Part shown: in pieces, positions 12,291 to 24,600 of the stretch
Layout of the letters: every line of letters begins with the position of its first letter
How positions within the stretch are numbered: position 1 is the stretch's first letter
NCBI RefSeq assembly: GCF_020520425.1
Contig: NC_079492.1
Span: forward strand, 33,545,542-33,609,541
From: Spinacia oleracea
Lineage: Eukaryota > Streptophyta > Magnoliopsida > Caryophyllales > Amaranthaceae
Length of the DNA: 64,000 nt
Direction: 5' to 3'
The notes under the pieces: generated by a model
The model's input: only the letters and a program-made list of their open reading frames with translations
Databases searched by the model: none
Told to the model about the DNA's origin: nothing
Position numbers and translations under genes: made by a program

Positions 12291-12626
12291 GCTTGTGTGG
12301 TTTTACTTCGATCATCCAAAAACAAAAACTGTGCATGATCACAAAATCAATCACCAAAACTTAACATGGATTGATGATTTGAATCAATCAAGGATGAGAT
12401 GGAACATGGTATCAGCTCTCGCACATGTCCTTTTCCATAAAATTCGTTTGCAGAAGTCTTTAGATTGCATGTCTTCTCACCAGAAGTCGCCTAACACACT
12501 TACGATCCTTGACTACCAATACTGCAAAATCTCCTTCTCTGATTCTTAAGATTCGGTATCCGTTTTCATGTCAAAAGTTTCGTAGAATGATTTACAGCCA
12601 AATTAGTAAAATGGTTTTCAGCATCC
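12291..12626 (-). other. Probable 3' UTR and downstream region of the MBOAT gene
   Basis: No separate gene is supported. It directly follows the MBOAT stop codon on the minus strand. The transcript end cannot be placed from sequence alone. Confidence 0.4.
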
Positions 12627-15600
12627 TCAACTCAATGGTTTTTGTCTGGCATCACGTATATGAAACATAAGCTGTAAAAGAACAAGGGTCCAGTTAGTCA
12701 AAATTGCTTAACATCCCACCAAAGCACTACGCAGCTCATTTACTCAACTTACCTTTGTTCCTAGATAGAAGGTAAAAAGTATGCCAGCAAGTACGGGAAG
12801 TCCTGCGAAAGAAGAAGAAAAAATTGCATAAACATAACGTTCTTTGGGCTGAGAGTGACAATTAACATAACAAGGATCTTCATGACTTAATACCTTCTTT
12901 ATGAAGGAAACCAGAAATCAAGAAATTGATTCCTGATGGCCCAACAACAAAGCCGACAAGATTAGCAATCTGCAAGTAGAATCAAGCAACACCATAAGAT
13001 CCTTAAGATATGACCGAAGAAACTCTACACCCGATACGGATTAATATACTTCTTCCTTCCGTAAATATCTCACCATTTGGCTACACTACGACTTTGGCCT
13101 TTTTTTTTATTCATACGTAACAAAATTGTAATGATGTGGGGTCATGTTAGATTCGTATCGATATATATTTTCTAAATATCATTTTTTTATAATTTTTACT
13201 TACACATAATTTGAGATATTAATAGTCAAAGTAATGTGTTAGAAGGAGTAAAAGTCAATCATAATGCGATATTTAAGGAACGGAGGAAGTACATGATTTC
13301 ACGCTCGATGCCAAAAAAAATTGCTTCGTCATGCTCATCTAGCTAAAAAAAAATTAAAAGAAAGTTGCGAGCAACAAAACAGGACTAGATTGCTTGAAGA
13401 ACTTTGTAAATTCATTTTCACATATATGATTCAACATTATCAGCCAAAACTGTTGCTCCTCCAGCATGCTCATGAGCTCATCCAGGCTCAAGTTCAAAAT
13501 ATCTAACCTTGGAACTCGCAAGAAATAAAGCATGCAAATCAGCAAATGTTACTTAGAAAGTTAGAAAGATATTGAGAATTCTTTTTCAAAATTCCAACAA
13601 CAAAAAGATAGTTTCTAGATAAGCCTTATTAGCCATGCAATTTAGAGAAGGTCAAGCAGCATATAAATCCAAGGAAAAAGACTGCACAATGCAAAGGGAA
13701 ACATAAATTGTACAAAGTTCAACGAGGAAATTTGCTAGGCAAGACACGAGTAATGAGAGATGTACCATGAGACAAGTAATTGTTACAGCCCCAGAAATTG
13801 CACTCAATTCCTGTAAGAAAAACTTCCAGAAAGTACTCTCCACCTGAAAAGTTGACGAATCTCTTACATGTAAATAAACATAGTAAGCAAATCAGATGAA
13901 AGATACTTGTAACAAAATTAGCAAATACCGTACGAAGTGTCATTTTATTTCCCACATAATGCCTTCTAACTACACCACTGCCAAGAGTCTCAAGAGGAAC
14001 TGGACTCAGGTTCCAGTTGACACCGCAATCTCCCTATGTTAAAATTAGTGCTTCAAATTACAAATTAATTAGTTATTTAATATCTTTCATGTAATTCAAT
14101 AAATCAACGTTATTTACTAGCTAGTCGGGTTAGTCAAATTTAGTTGTGGTAGTGGGCTAAATTAGTGGGGCACTATCATCCATTATTCCACCTAATTAGG
14201 TAGGGTTTTGCTCTTGCTTAGCATTGTTAGTTAGTTTGTAGCCTATTTAAAAGGCAATGATTCTCCCAGTTTATTTTGTTGTCTCTGCTTTCTCATCTCC
14301 AACAAAATTGGTATCAAGAGCTAGTGATCTTTGTGAGACCTATTTTATTTGAGCGTTCATATCTTTCTCTCAATGGCATCAAATACTCTTTCACTTTCTA
14401 TACCCACATTCAAAGGAGAGAATTACAATACATGGGCTATCAAAATGAAATCATATTTGAAAGCCATGAGTTTGTGGGAAGCAACTGAGAGTGATGATTC
14501 AAACCCTCTTCCAGAAAATCCAACTGTATCCCAAATGAAAAGGCACAATAAAGAAGCGGAAAAGAAAACAAAGGCACTTTCATGTATTAATTCGGCTGTG
14601 TTGGACGAAATCTTTACAAGTATCATGACTTGTGATCCACCAAAGGAGGCATGGATAGACTAAAGGAAGAGTTTGAGAGCAATGCTCAAACAAAGTTGAT
14701 GCAAGTTTTGAACCGTGAAGAAGAGCAAAACCATTAAAGAATATGTAAATGAACTTATGACAACTGTTAATCAAATTAGATTGCTTGGTGAAACATTTTC
14801 CAATGAGAGAGTGGTTTATAAGGTTTTAGTGAGTTTTCCCGAAAATATGAGTCAAAAATTTCCTCACTTGAAAATTCCAAAGACCTATCCAAAATAACCA
14901 ATGCTCTAATGTTGTAGACCAAAGAAGATCAATGAAGGAGGAAGAAAATGGAATTGAAGGAGCCTTATTGGTTAAGTCTTCGTTCCATAAAGGGAAAGGA
15001 AAAACCTCCCAATGCAACAATTGTCAAATGGTTGGTCATGAAGAAAAAAGTTGTTGGCATAAAGGACAGCCAAAATGTTTCAAGTGTCAAAATTTTGGGC
15101 ATTTGGCAAGGAACTGCAGGCTTCAAAATGACGAGGAAGCATTTATGGCACAAGTGGCTGTAAAAGAAATTTTGTTTTAGAGTCATGGTTGATAATATGC
15201 GCCAAGGGAGAGAAGTGCTCCAAAGATTAGAAGTTGGTGATAACGTGCATCAACATGTGTTTGAGATGAGAAGTGCATCATAGATGAAGAGACCTGCTTC
15301 ATTAATTTTCAAACTTTGAAGCAAAGGGGTGTATTAAAATTAGTGCTTCAAATTACTAACAACTTAGTTATTTAATTTATTTGATGTAATTCACTAAATC
15401 AATGTTTTTTACTAGCTAGTCAGGTTAGTCAAATTTAGTTGTGGTAGTGGGCTAAATTAGTGGGGCACTATCACCCATTATTCCACTTAATTGGGTAGGG
15501 GTTTTGCTCTTGCTTACCATTGTTAGTTAATTAGTTTGTAGCCTATTTGAAGGGCAATGATTCTCCCAGCTGAAGTGAATGAGAATGCAGTAACATTTCT

Positions 15601-18600
15601 TTTCACATTTCAACCGTTTATTTTGTTGTCTCTGCTTTCTCATCTCCAACACCCTAAAGGTAGGGAAGGGGGTGGGTCCGTGGGTGGGGGAGCCGGGAGG
15701 GAGTGATAGGCTAATTGTGGGTGAGACTAGAATCCCTTATTATCCTAGAAATATCAAAAGATTCAAAACGCAGATTCTCAATCAGGGATACCACAAAAAG
15801 GCATTTGATACAACTGATGCTCACTTGTTTTAGTCTTTTAGTCGCAAAGAAACTGCATGTATTAAGATGTGCAGAGTTCAGAAAGAAATGATGCTATGAC
15901 ATATTTATTTAAGAATTTTGCTAGTTATGATTCTGAATATATGCCCATGCCTATAGCTAGCATGACAAATGAACTTCGGACATAGGTTGCAAAGTGACTG
16001 ATTTCAGCAAACATATTTAGTGTCAGGATATGATTACTGAAGAAACATATACGGGGTACTTGACAATAGAACAAACCTGAAAAGCCCTAGCTACTGATTT
16101 CAATAATATTTCTGGGATATAAAAGATACATGTCAGCCATGCCCAAGATAGAAGTTTCCTGCAGCCAAGTCAAGAAGTCCAGGAATCATAAAACAAAGTC
16201 AAAAGAAATCAGTGACTGTACTGCTAAAAATGAATGGCCTAAGCAGGAAAAATGTTTAAGAAATTACCATTCCAAATCATGCCAGATAGCAACAAATGTG
16301 AATATAACCCACACATTTAGCAACTTTGTCTGTGCACCACCAAGCGGAATGTAAAGGTACCTAGCTTCCACGCCAATTATAAAATAACTATTTAGTCATT
16401 ACATACTAACAGAGATGTACAACACACCAAATACCAAACCTACAGAAGACGTACCTCACAAGCCACTTATTGTAGGATGCATGCCAACTTTTCCAAAAAC
16501 TCTCCAAATTGTAGCAATTGTTGATGCATTTTGGCATATTTTCGGGAGCCTCAATGCCATTAAGCTGAAAGACCGTTTTCAAGGGTTTTAACTCAGAATA
16601 GTATGCCACCATAAAAAACAAAAGAAAAATCTTTTGATAATTAGGCTTTGTTCTCCTCAACTTATATTTTTCTGAAAAAAACTTGTTTTTGCTGAGAGGA
16701 GAGTGCTATACACATATACTATATTCCTTTCACCTTATTCTTATTGCTTATTACTTTATTCTTTTTAAAATCAGGTCGGACCTTTCTTTCAGTTTGCTTA
16801 TTGCATTTATCTTAATTCCGTTTTGAAAAAATTATGAAAAGTAGATATTTGAAAAATATACTTTAAGACATACCTAACTAGACTACACTTGACAGTGTTA
16901 TTTTTGTTATATATATACTTACGTACAAACATGGTAAAACTATAATGAAATCAAGAGATGAGAAAATTTCAGACCAGACCAGAAATTAAATAATTCAGAC
17001 CAAATCAGACTAGACCAAGTAAAGAGAACAGCCTTAGATGGGAAAGAATAAGAAAATAAAAAGTGCAGCACCTAAAACTCAGATCAAACAAGGAATAGAT
17101 TTGTTATACCAATGACCAAAACCGAAAGTAGCGCCAAATGAGAAGAAACTTCAGCCACATGAAATTTAGGACCTGCCATTATGGAAATAGCATAAAGAAG
17201 TGAGGCCAATTGTTTGAGCCAAGACATTATTAGCACTGTACAAGAGCTCAATAATAATTTAAGCCAAGAATATGCAGTAGTCAACCACGAAATTTGAAAA
17301 TGATTTTCATGAAGGATAATGCAAGCACCATCAAATTCTATTTCTCTACCCCCTGTTGGTGGTGCAGAAACAAAGTTTTTAAATAATCGATTCTGAACAG
17401 ACTTCAGAAAATGAACAAATTCTACGGGAAAAAGAAAGCTATATCAACTTTATGAAAGTTGCGAAACTGGTAGCGATAGAGTACATTATCAAACATGCTT
17501 CAGTAGGATATTAAGATGGCATATTCTGCTACTTGGGTGAATACCTCATAATTTAAATCAGATAAACCAAAGAATCAGGGCCTATGAGTAAAATATATCA
17601 GCCTTAGAGGAAGCCACTGTCAATGGCCTTATCATTCAGCGCATTATTAACAAAATAAAAACGAACTAGCTCACTTCAAAAACGAATGGAACACAAATTA
17701 GCAACTCTTACCCCATACCCGATGATAAAGACATCAAAAGCTGATAGCTGTTTCCACAAGCCACTGAAGAATGGAACAACAAATGAAATTAGACAGTGTT
17801 GTGGGATTCTGGCATTGTTTTATACATAACTAACATAAGCATATCTCACCTTATTGCAAAGGCATTGTAATGAAAGAAATGGGTAATCAGTTCAACTAGG
17901 CAAAGAGAGAAGGTCCATCTTAACCCATAAAGAGCTACATCTTTGGACAAATATGTATTTTGTGGATGATCTATCTGCAAGAGTCAATCAAAGATTAGAA
18001 CAGTCAAAGTTGAGGACAGCAGAGACCATCATGAGGTCAAGGATGAAAACTTACTATTTCTCCTGTTGAGCAGAGAGGGAAGGGGAGGGGAAGGCAAGCT
18101 AAAGTAATCTAATAAGGTATTGGGCTTTGCTTAAATAACTTGTTCACAACTGTTGACAACCTAATTAAAAGTTTTAAAACAGACTGTCACAAGTCATGAT
18201 TTTCATTTCTAGGTGATCATCGATCTCAGTAGGAATTTTTCTAACACGATTAACACCCATCCATAGTTATGAGTTATCGACTTGTCAGCAATTGGATCAA
18301 CCAAGGGACTGCTTGCCAGTCAGACCTCTGCGTCAATAGAAGCAACTGACTCGTAATAATTCAATAAATCTAAAAGTGGGCCATCAGCTATATTGATGTA
18401 CAGGAAGATGTATCAAAATTGATTTATAATTGTGTCTATGTTACTTCCTCTGCTTTTTCATATAATTGCATCATACTCCACATTTGAGGAAGAGATTAGT
18501 AAACAAACTTAATATAAATAAATCAAACACCAGTTAGAGGGAAGGTTGAGTCATTAAGGTTTTAATCTAATCACTTGAGTTGTCCGTTTACCTTCTCTAA

Positions 18601-21600
18601 TCTCTTTCTTAAACTACGAGCCAAAGGGGATGATGTTGCTACTTGCTATTATAAAAAACCCAGAGGTAGTATATATTAATATAAGGCTCCCGGCTAAGAG
18701 TTTAAGCAGTTTGTCACTTATTTTCTTAACAAATCAAACCAGACAAAACATTTGGTCTATCCTAGTCCAAGCCAGCTTTTACCAGTTTTTGTATACATGG
18801 ACTTAAACCTAGCTCAGCCCCAGAAAATTACAGCTGAAAATTCTATTTGGAAATCTCCATAAAAGTTTGGGATCTAGTTCAATGGTGATATCTATGCTAC
18901 ACTCAAATAAAATTCTATGGATATCATGGATCGAACTTAAATAACAAGATCAGTTTCCGCTAGAAGAATAAATAGAACAATAAAACCCATAGATAGAAAG
19001 CTGCAAAAATGCGAACCTATGTCATTTTTCTGAAATAGAAAAAGATAGGTACAACATAAGTAGTTAGACATCAAGTTGTAAATGTAATGTCCAGAAATCA
19101 AGGACGTAGCATAAGTGCACTTGGAGTTACTTAGTTGTTCTTTACAGTCAAAGATTCTGATAGAAAATCTGACAATTGGAAAGAAGGAATGATACAAAGT
19201 ATAGAAGTTCAAAGTAAGCACGAATGACATACCTGTGACGCAAATGCATTGAAACTAATAATAGGACCGGCGATATAAAGTGGAGCATATACCAGGTAAC
19301 ATAGGTATATGCTATATGAGTATTTTTCCTCCTCTAAGCTCCTCTCCTACAAGATATCAAGCAAAACATCATTTTATTAATTGTCATCCGTAACTCAGAC
19401 AACTGAGACAAGTATGTCCATATACTTTTTCTTGTAGTTTTCCTGGGGTTTGGGGAAGGGAATGCACATTCTAAGGGGATACAGTTACCTGTAAAGATAA
19501 ATAGCATGTTCTTCCTGATTTACAAATTGAGCACCGCTGAATATGCTTCTGCATACACCAAAAGTGCAAAAGTATGGTCATGTGAATGCAAACATATAAA
19601 CAAGTAAACCCAAAATTTTAAGCTGCTTTTCACAGAAACCTAAGAAATCTGACGGAGTAATATGACCAAAGAAAAAATACACGAAAGAAGGCCAAAAAGA
19701 CAGACAACATGTTGATGCATTTATGGCTTGCTGGCTTCCTGGAAAGGCATTTAATTTGCTACCATATAAAAGCGTGATAAAACCCCTTGTCATCTAAAAC
19801 AAAGTTCCGACCCCTTCATGTAAATAGAAATTGTGTAAAATAATAAATCGCATAGATGAGAAAGAGGCCATAAGTGGTGAAAAGCAGGAATCAATCAATT
19901 ACTTAAGAAAAACAAAGTGATATCAATGAGAGATGTTCTGACAACACGAAGAAGATATCCTTTGAGCTCAAATATAAATTCCTCCAATTTTGTTTAGGAT
20001 CGCATACCCACATATAATTAACGGCCATACTCTATTCATTCTGTCTCCGACTTAGGAATGTTGCATACAGTCAACATAATGGCAGATTGTTAAGCTATAT
20101 TAGGAATATTGATATTATGTTAATAGTAGGATTGCCATAATATTAGTATCCTAATATTAGGATTAACATAATAGTAGTATATTATCTTAAAATTAGGATT
20201 ACCATATTATTAGTAGTATTATCTTAATATATCTAAGAATAGTTAGGTTGAAAATAGTTAGGAATTGTAATATATATATATATTCATTAATTTAATAAAA
20301 AGAGGAGTGGCTTTTTGCGTCATATTTGTCATGGTATCAAGAGCAAGGTAAGATTTTTTTTTTTTTCCCTCCGCAAATTTGAGGAGAGAAATACGGTGAG
20401 TTTTGAGGTCGTGTAATGGCGAAGGATGATGAGGAAACTCCGCCACCGAAGGATGAACTCGCAAAGGAATACTATCTAGGATCATCTGATGGTCCAGGAA
20501 ATATAATTACACCAATTAAACTTAGAGGCTCCAAGAACTACGATGAGTGGTCTACATCGGTTCGTAGAGCTTTGATTTCGAAGAGAAAATTTGGCTTCAT
20601 TGATGGAACAATCAAAGAACCAACAACAGACCCGGACAGACTTGCAGATTGGATTGCTGTCCAATCTATGTTGGTATCATGGATCACACACACGTTGTAG
20701 GAATCGTTGAGATCAACTGTAGGAGATTATGATAATGCCGGAACTTTGTGGCTTCACCTGAAGAAGCGCTTCTGTGTGGTCAGCGGCACACGTGTCTGCA
20801 AATTAAAAACAAGCCTCGGTGAATGCAAGCAGGGAGGTAATGAGACAGTAGCTGAGTATTATGGCAGGCTGTCAATTATCATGAAGGAACTTGTGAATTA
20901 TGCAAGGGTACCTAAGTGTGATTGTGGAGGTTGCACGTGTGGTATTGCAGCGTAGGTAGCGGAGATTAGAGAAGAGGATCATCTACATTATTTTTTGATT
21001 GGGCTTGACAAACCTTACGAAGCCATCCGAGCCCAATTACTAGGACAGACGCCTCTACCTTCGATAGATGAAGCATACCAATCAGTGACTAATACTGAGG
21101 ATTTACGAATAAAGAAAGGCCATCAACGTGAGGGTAACATTATGGCTTTCAAGACTGAGGTACGAGGTAAGTCGGGTTATCGAGATCATGCCACTAGATT
21201 TTGTAACCATTGCAATAGGGAAGGCCATGAGGATGAGACGTGCTACCAGCTAGTTGGCTTTCCTGAATGGTGGGATGATAGGAGGAAAGGAGGACGAGGC
21301 TCTGGCCGTAACAATAATAGTAGAGGGGGTCGTGGGGGCCGAGGTCGCGTAGGAGGCAATGGTGTCACAGGGCCAAGTAATCAAGGGGTAGTAGGTGGTG
21401 TGCGAGCTAACAAACTAACAAGCCAGGCACATCAAACTTCTTTGAATGCTTCTGGGATGACTGATGGGCTAGCAGGAGTATCCTCCACTCAAGTCCAGCA
21501 AATTATTGACCTGTTGACATCAAAAACCAATACGAAATTGCAAGGTATATGCGATAATAATTTATTATGGATCGTTGATACGGGAGCATCAAATCATGTT

Positions 21601-24600
21601 ACAAACGACCTCTCAATATTGATGAATGTGCGGACGATCCAAAATTGCCCTGTAGGCCTCCCAGATGGACAATTCACTAACTCGAATCAAATTGGTTCGG
21701 TGGAATTGAATGGAGGATTAATACTTGATAATGTGTTATTTGTACCTACTTTAAATTGCAATTTAATTTCTGTGACGCAATTGAGTGATGAATCAAATTG
21801 TGTGATTCAATTTACTAACAAGATATGTGTTATACAGGACCGGTTCACGAGGAAGATGATTGGCCTGGGTGAACGAACAGATGGACTTTATTTTTTCCGT
21901 GGAACTCCGTTGGTCAAGGTGTGTGCGGTTGAGACAGAATGTGTGGTCGAACTGTGGCATCAACGAATGGGGCATCCATCGGAAAGAATTGTGAAGCTTC
22001 TTCCTCCTGTGAGTAATGCTGTTAGGAGAAATAATAATGTATGCGATGTTTGTCCTCGTGCTAAGCATACTAGGAGTCCTTTTCCTGTTAGTGAAAATAA
22101 AGCTGGTGAAATGTTTGAATTGATACATTTAGATTTGTGGGGGCCCTATAAGACACATTCGTCTTGTGGTGCTCGATATTTTTTAACTATTGTAGATGAT
22201 TTATCTAGAGGAGTATGGATTTATTTGCTTCGTAATAAAACTGAGGTTGAAGATGTGTTTATGAATTTTGTTGCAATGACTAAACGTCAATTTAATCAAG
22301 ATATTAAGGTGATACGAAGTGATAATGGTACTGAATTTAATTGCCTGCAAGGTTATTTTTTAAAAAATGGAATTTGGTTTGAATCATCATGTGTTGGGAC
22401 TCCCCAACAGAATGGTAGGGTAAAGCGGAAACACCAACATTTATTAAATGTGGCACGGGCATTACGTTTTCAGGCTAAGTTACCAAAGAAATTTTGGGGG
22501 GAATGTATTTCAGCGGCATGTTATTTGATAAATAGAACGCCAACTCCTTTGCTCAATAATAAAACACCATATGAAATGTTGTTTGGTAAAATTCCGTCGT
22601 ATGAGTTGATTCGTGTTTTTGGATGTCTTTGTTATGCATATAATCAACGGAGTAAAGGGGACAAATTTGATTCTCGGGGTAGAAAATGTATTCTTATTGG
22701 ATATCCGTTTGGCAAGAAAGGGTGGCAATTGTTTGATTTAGAAACACGAGAATTCTTTGTGTCGCGTGATGTTAAGTTTCATGAGAAGGTTTTCCCTTAT
22801 ACTGAGGGTATGGCAGATGATGTTGTCGGAGTATTTGCTAATGAGGAACATGTGGTAGTTTATGGGAGTGATGATGAGGCGGAATGTGTTAATAGTCGCA
22901 ATGTCAGGCAACCTCTAAGGCCTAGTAGTAGTGAGGCAGTAGGAATAAGCAATAATGCACGAAACACAGGGGCATCAAGTGTGCCAGTAGATGCGAGTGA
23001 TGGAGAAGTATTGCAGGAGGAGTTAGACGAGGTGTCGCATGAAGCGCATGCCGAAGTGCAGCAAGAGGCGCAGATCAAAACACCTGCTTCGAACCAGACA
23101 ACAGCTATTGGGCAAATGAGCAGCAATAGTGCAGGAAATATTATGTCTGGCAGTATGACGGTAGGCTCGGGAAGTGAGGGGGAGTTGGGGCGAGGGAAGA
23201 GACAAAAATACCCTTCCTTCAAAATTCGAGATTGTGTGATGCATACTATACGGAAAAATAAAGTTCCATCGGAAAGTTCATCCTTGACATCATCCTCCTC
23301 AGGTACTCCCTATCCTATAACATATTTTGTTAATTATGAAAGATTTTCTGCGAAACATAGAAATTTTATTGCAGCTATTACAGAGGGAAAAGCCCCAAAA
23401 TCTTTTAAAGAGGCAATGAAACACAAAGCGTGGAGAGAGGCTATGGGTGCAGAAATAGACGCACTTGAAGGGCAGGGGACATGGGTCCTAGAAAAATTAC
23501 CTCCAGGAAAGAAAGCACTAGGGAGCAAGTGGGTGTATACGGAGAAAAGAGATGAGGATGGAAATTTGATCCGGAACAAGGCACGATTGGTGTGCTTAGG
23601 CAATCATCAGATAGAAGGTACAGATTATAATGAAACTTTTGCTCCAGTTGCTAAAATGTCAACAGTGCGAACTTTCTTGGCTGTTGCAGCAGTGAAAAAC
23701 TTGGAAGTGCATCAAATGGATGTACATAATGCTTTCTTACATGGTGATTTAGAGGAGGAAATCTATATGAAAATTTCACCTGGGTTTCATAAAGATAATA
23801 CTGACATGGTTTGCAGAATGAAAAAATCTTTGTATGGATTGAAACAGGCACCCCGGTGTTGGTTTGAAAAGTTGTCCATTGCTTTGAAGAAGTATGGGTT
23901 TAAACAGTCATATTCAGATTACTCGCTATTCACCCTTTCGAAAGGAGAGTTACAGTTGAGCGTTCTAGTATATGTTGATGACATGATTATTGCCGGAAAC
24001 AATGTATTTGCATTAAATAGTTTTAAAGCGTATTTGAGTTAATGCTTTAAAATGAAGGATCTGGGTCATCTTAAATATTTTTTAGGATTGGAGGTTGCAC
24101 GTAGCAAGAGTGGATTTTATGTCTGTCAGCGAAAATATGCGCTAGATATTATTTCAGAAACAGGTCTACTAGGTGCAAAACCCTCAGATTTTCCAATAGA
24201 ACAAAATCATAAGCTAGCACTTGCAGAAGGAAATGAACTGGAAGATGTAGAGAAATACAGACGTCTCGTAGGCCGTCTAATTTACTTGGCCGTGACTAGG
24301 CCAGATTTGGCATATTCTGTGCACATTTTATCGCAGTTTATGCAGGCACCAAAGGAAAAACATTGGGAGGCAGCATTAAGAGTAGTGCGATACTTAAAGA
24401 AGTGCCCTGGTCAAGGCATTCTTTTACGTTCTGATAGTGCTTTGCGACTAGAGGGATGGTGTGACTCGGATTGGGCTAGTTGTCCTTTGACTCGTCGCTC
24501 ATTAACTGGATGGTTTGTATTACTCGGTCTTTCTCCGATTTCCTGGAAGACTAAGAAACAATATACAGTATCGCGCTCATCAACAGAAGCAGAGTATCGT

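Larger units (their letters stand above)
14037..15651 (+). mobile_element. Gag-only non-autonomous LTR element (TR-GAG type) in intron 15
   Basis: A 1615-bp element with direct LTRs (14037-14304 and 15330-15651), TSD CCCTA on both sides (14032-14036 and 15652-15656), primer binding site TGGTATCAAGAG at 14309 and a GAAGCAAAGGGG polypurine tract before the right LTR. Between them is only a gag-like region ending in two zinc knuckles. No protease, integrase or reverse transcriptase is present. This is the layout described as TR-GAG, which needs a partner copia element for mobility. It lies antisense to the MBOAT gene. Confidence 0.88.

Noticed and set aside
12404..12420. TGGTATCAGCTCTC near 12408, resembling a copia primer binding site
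   Set aside because: No LTR ending lies before it and no element body follows; it lies in the probable 3' region of the MBOAT gene.
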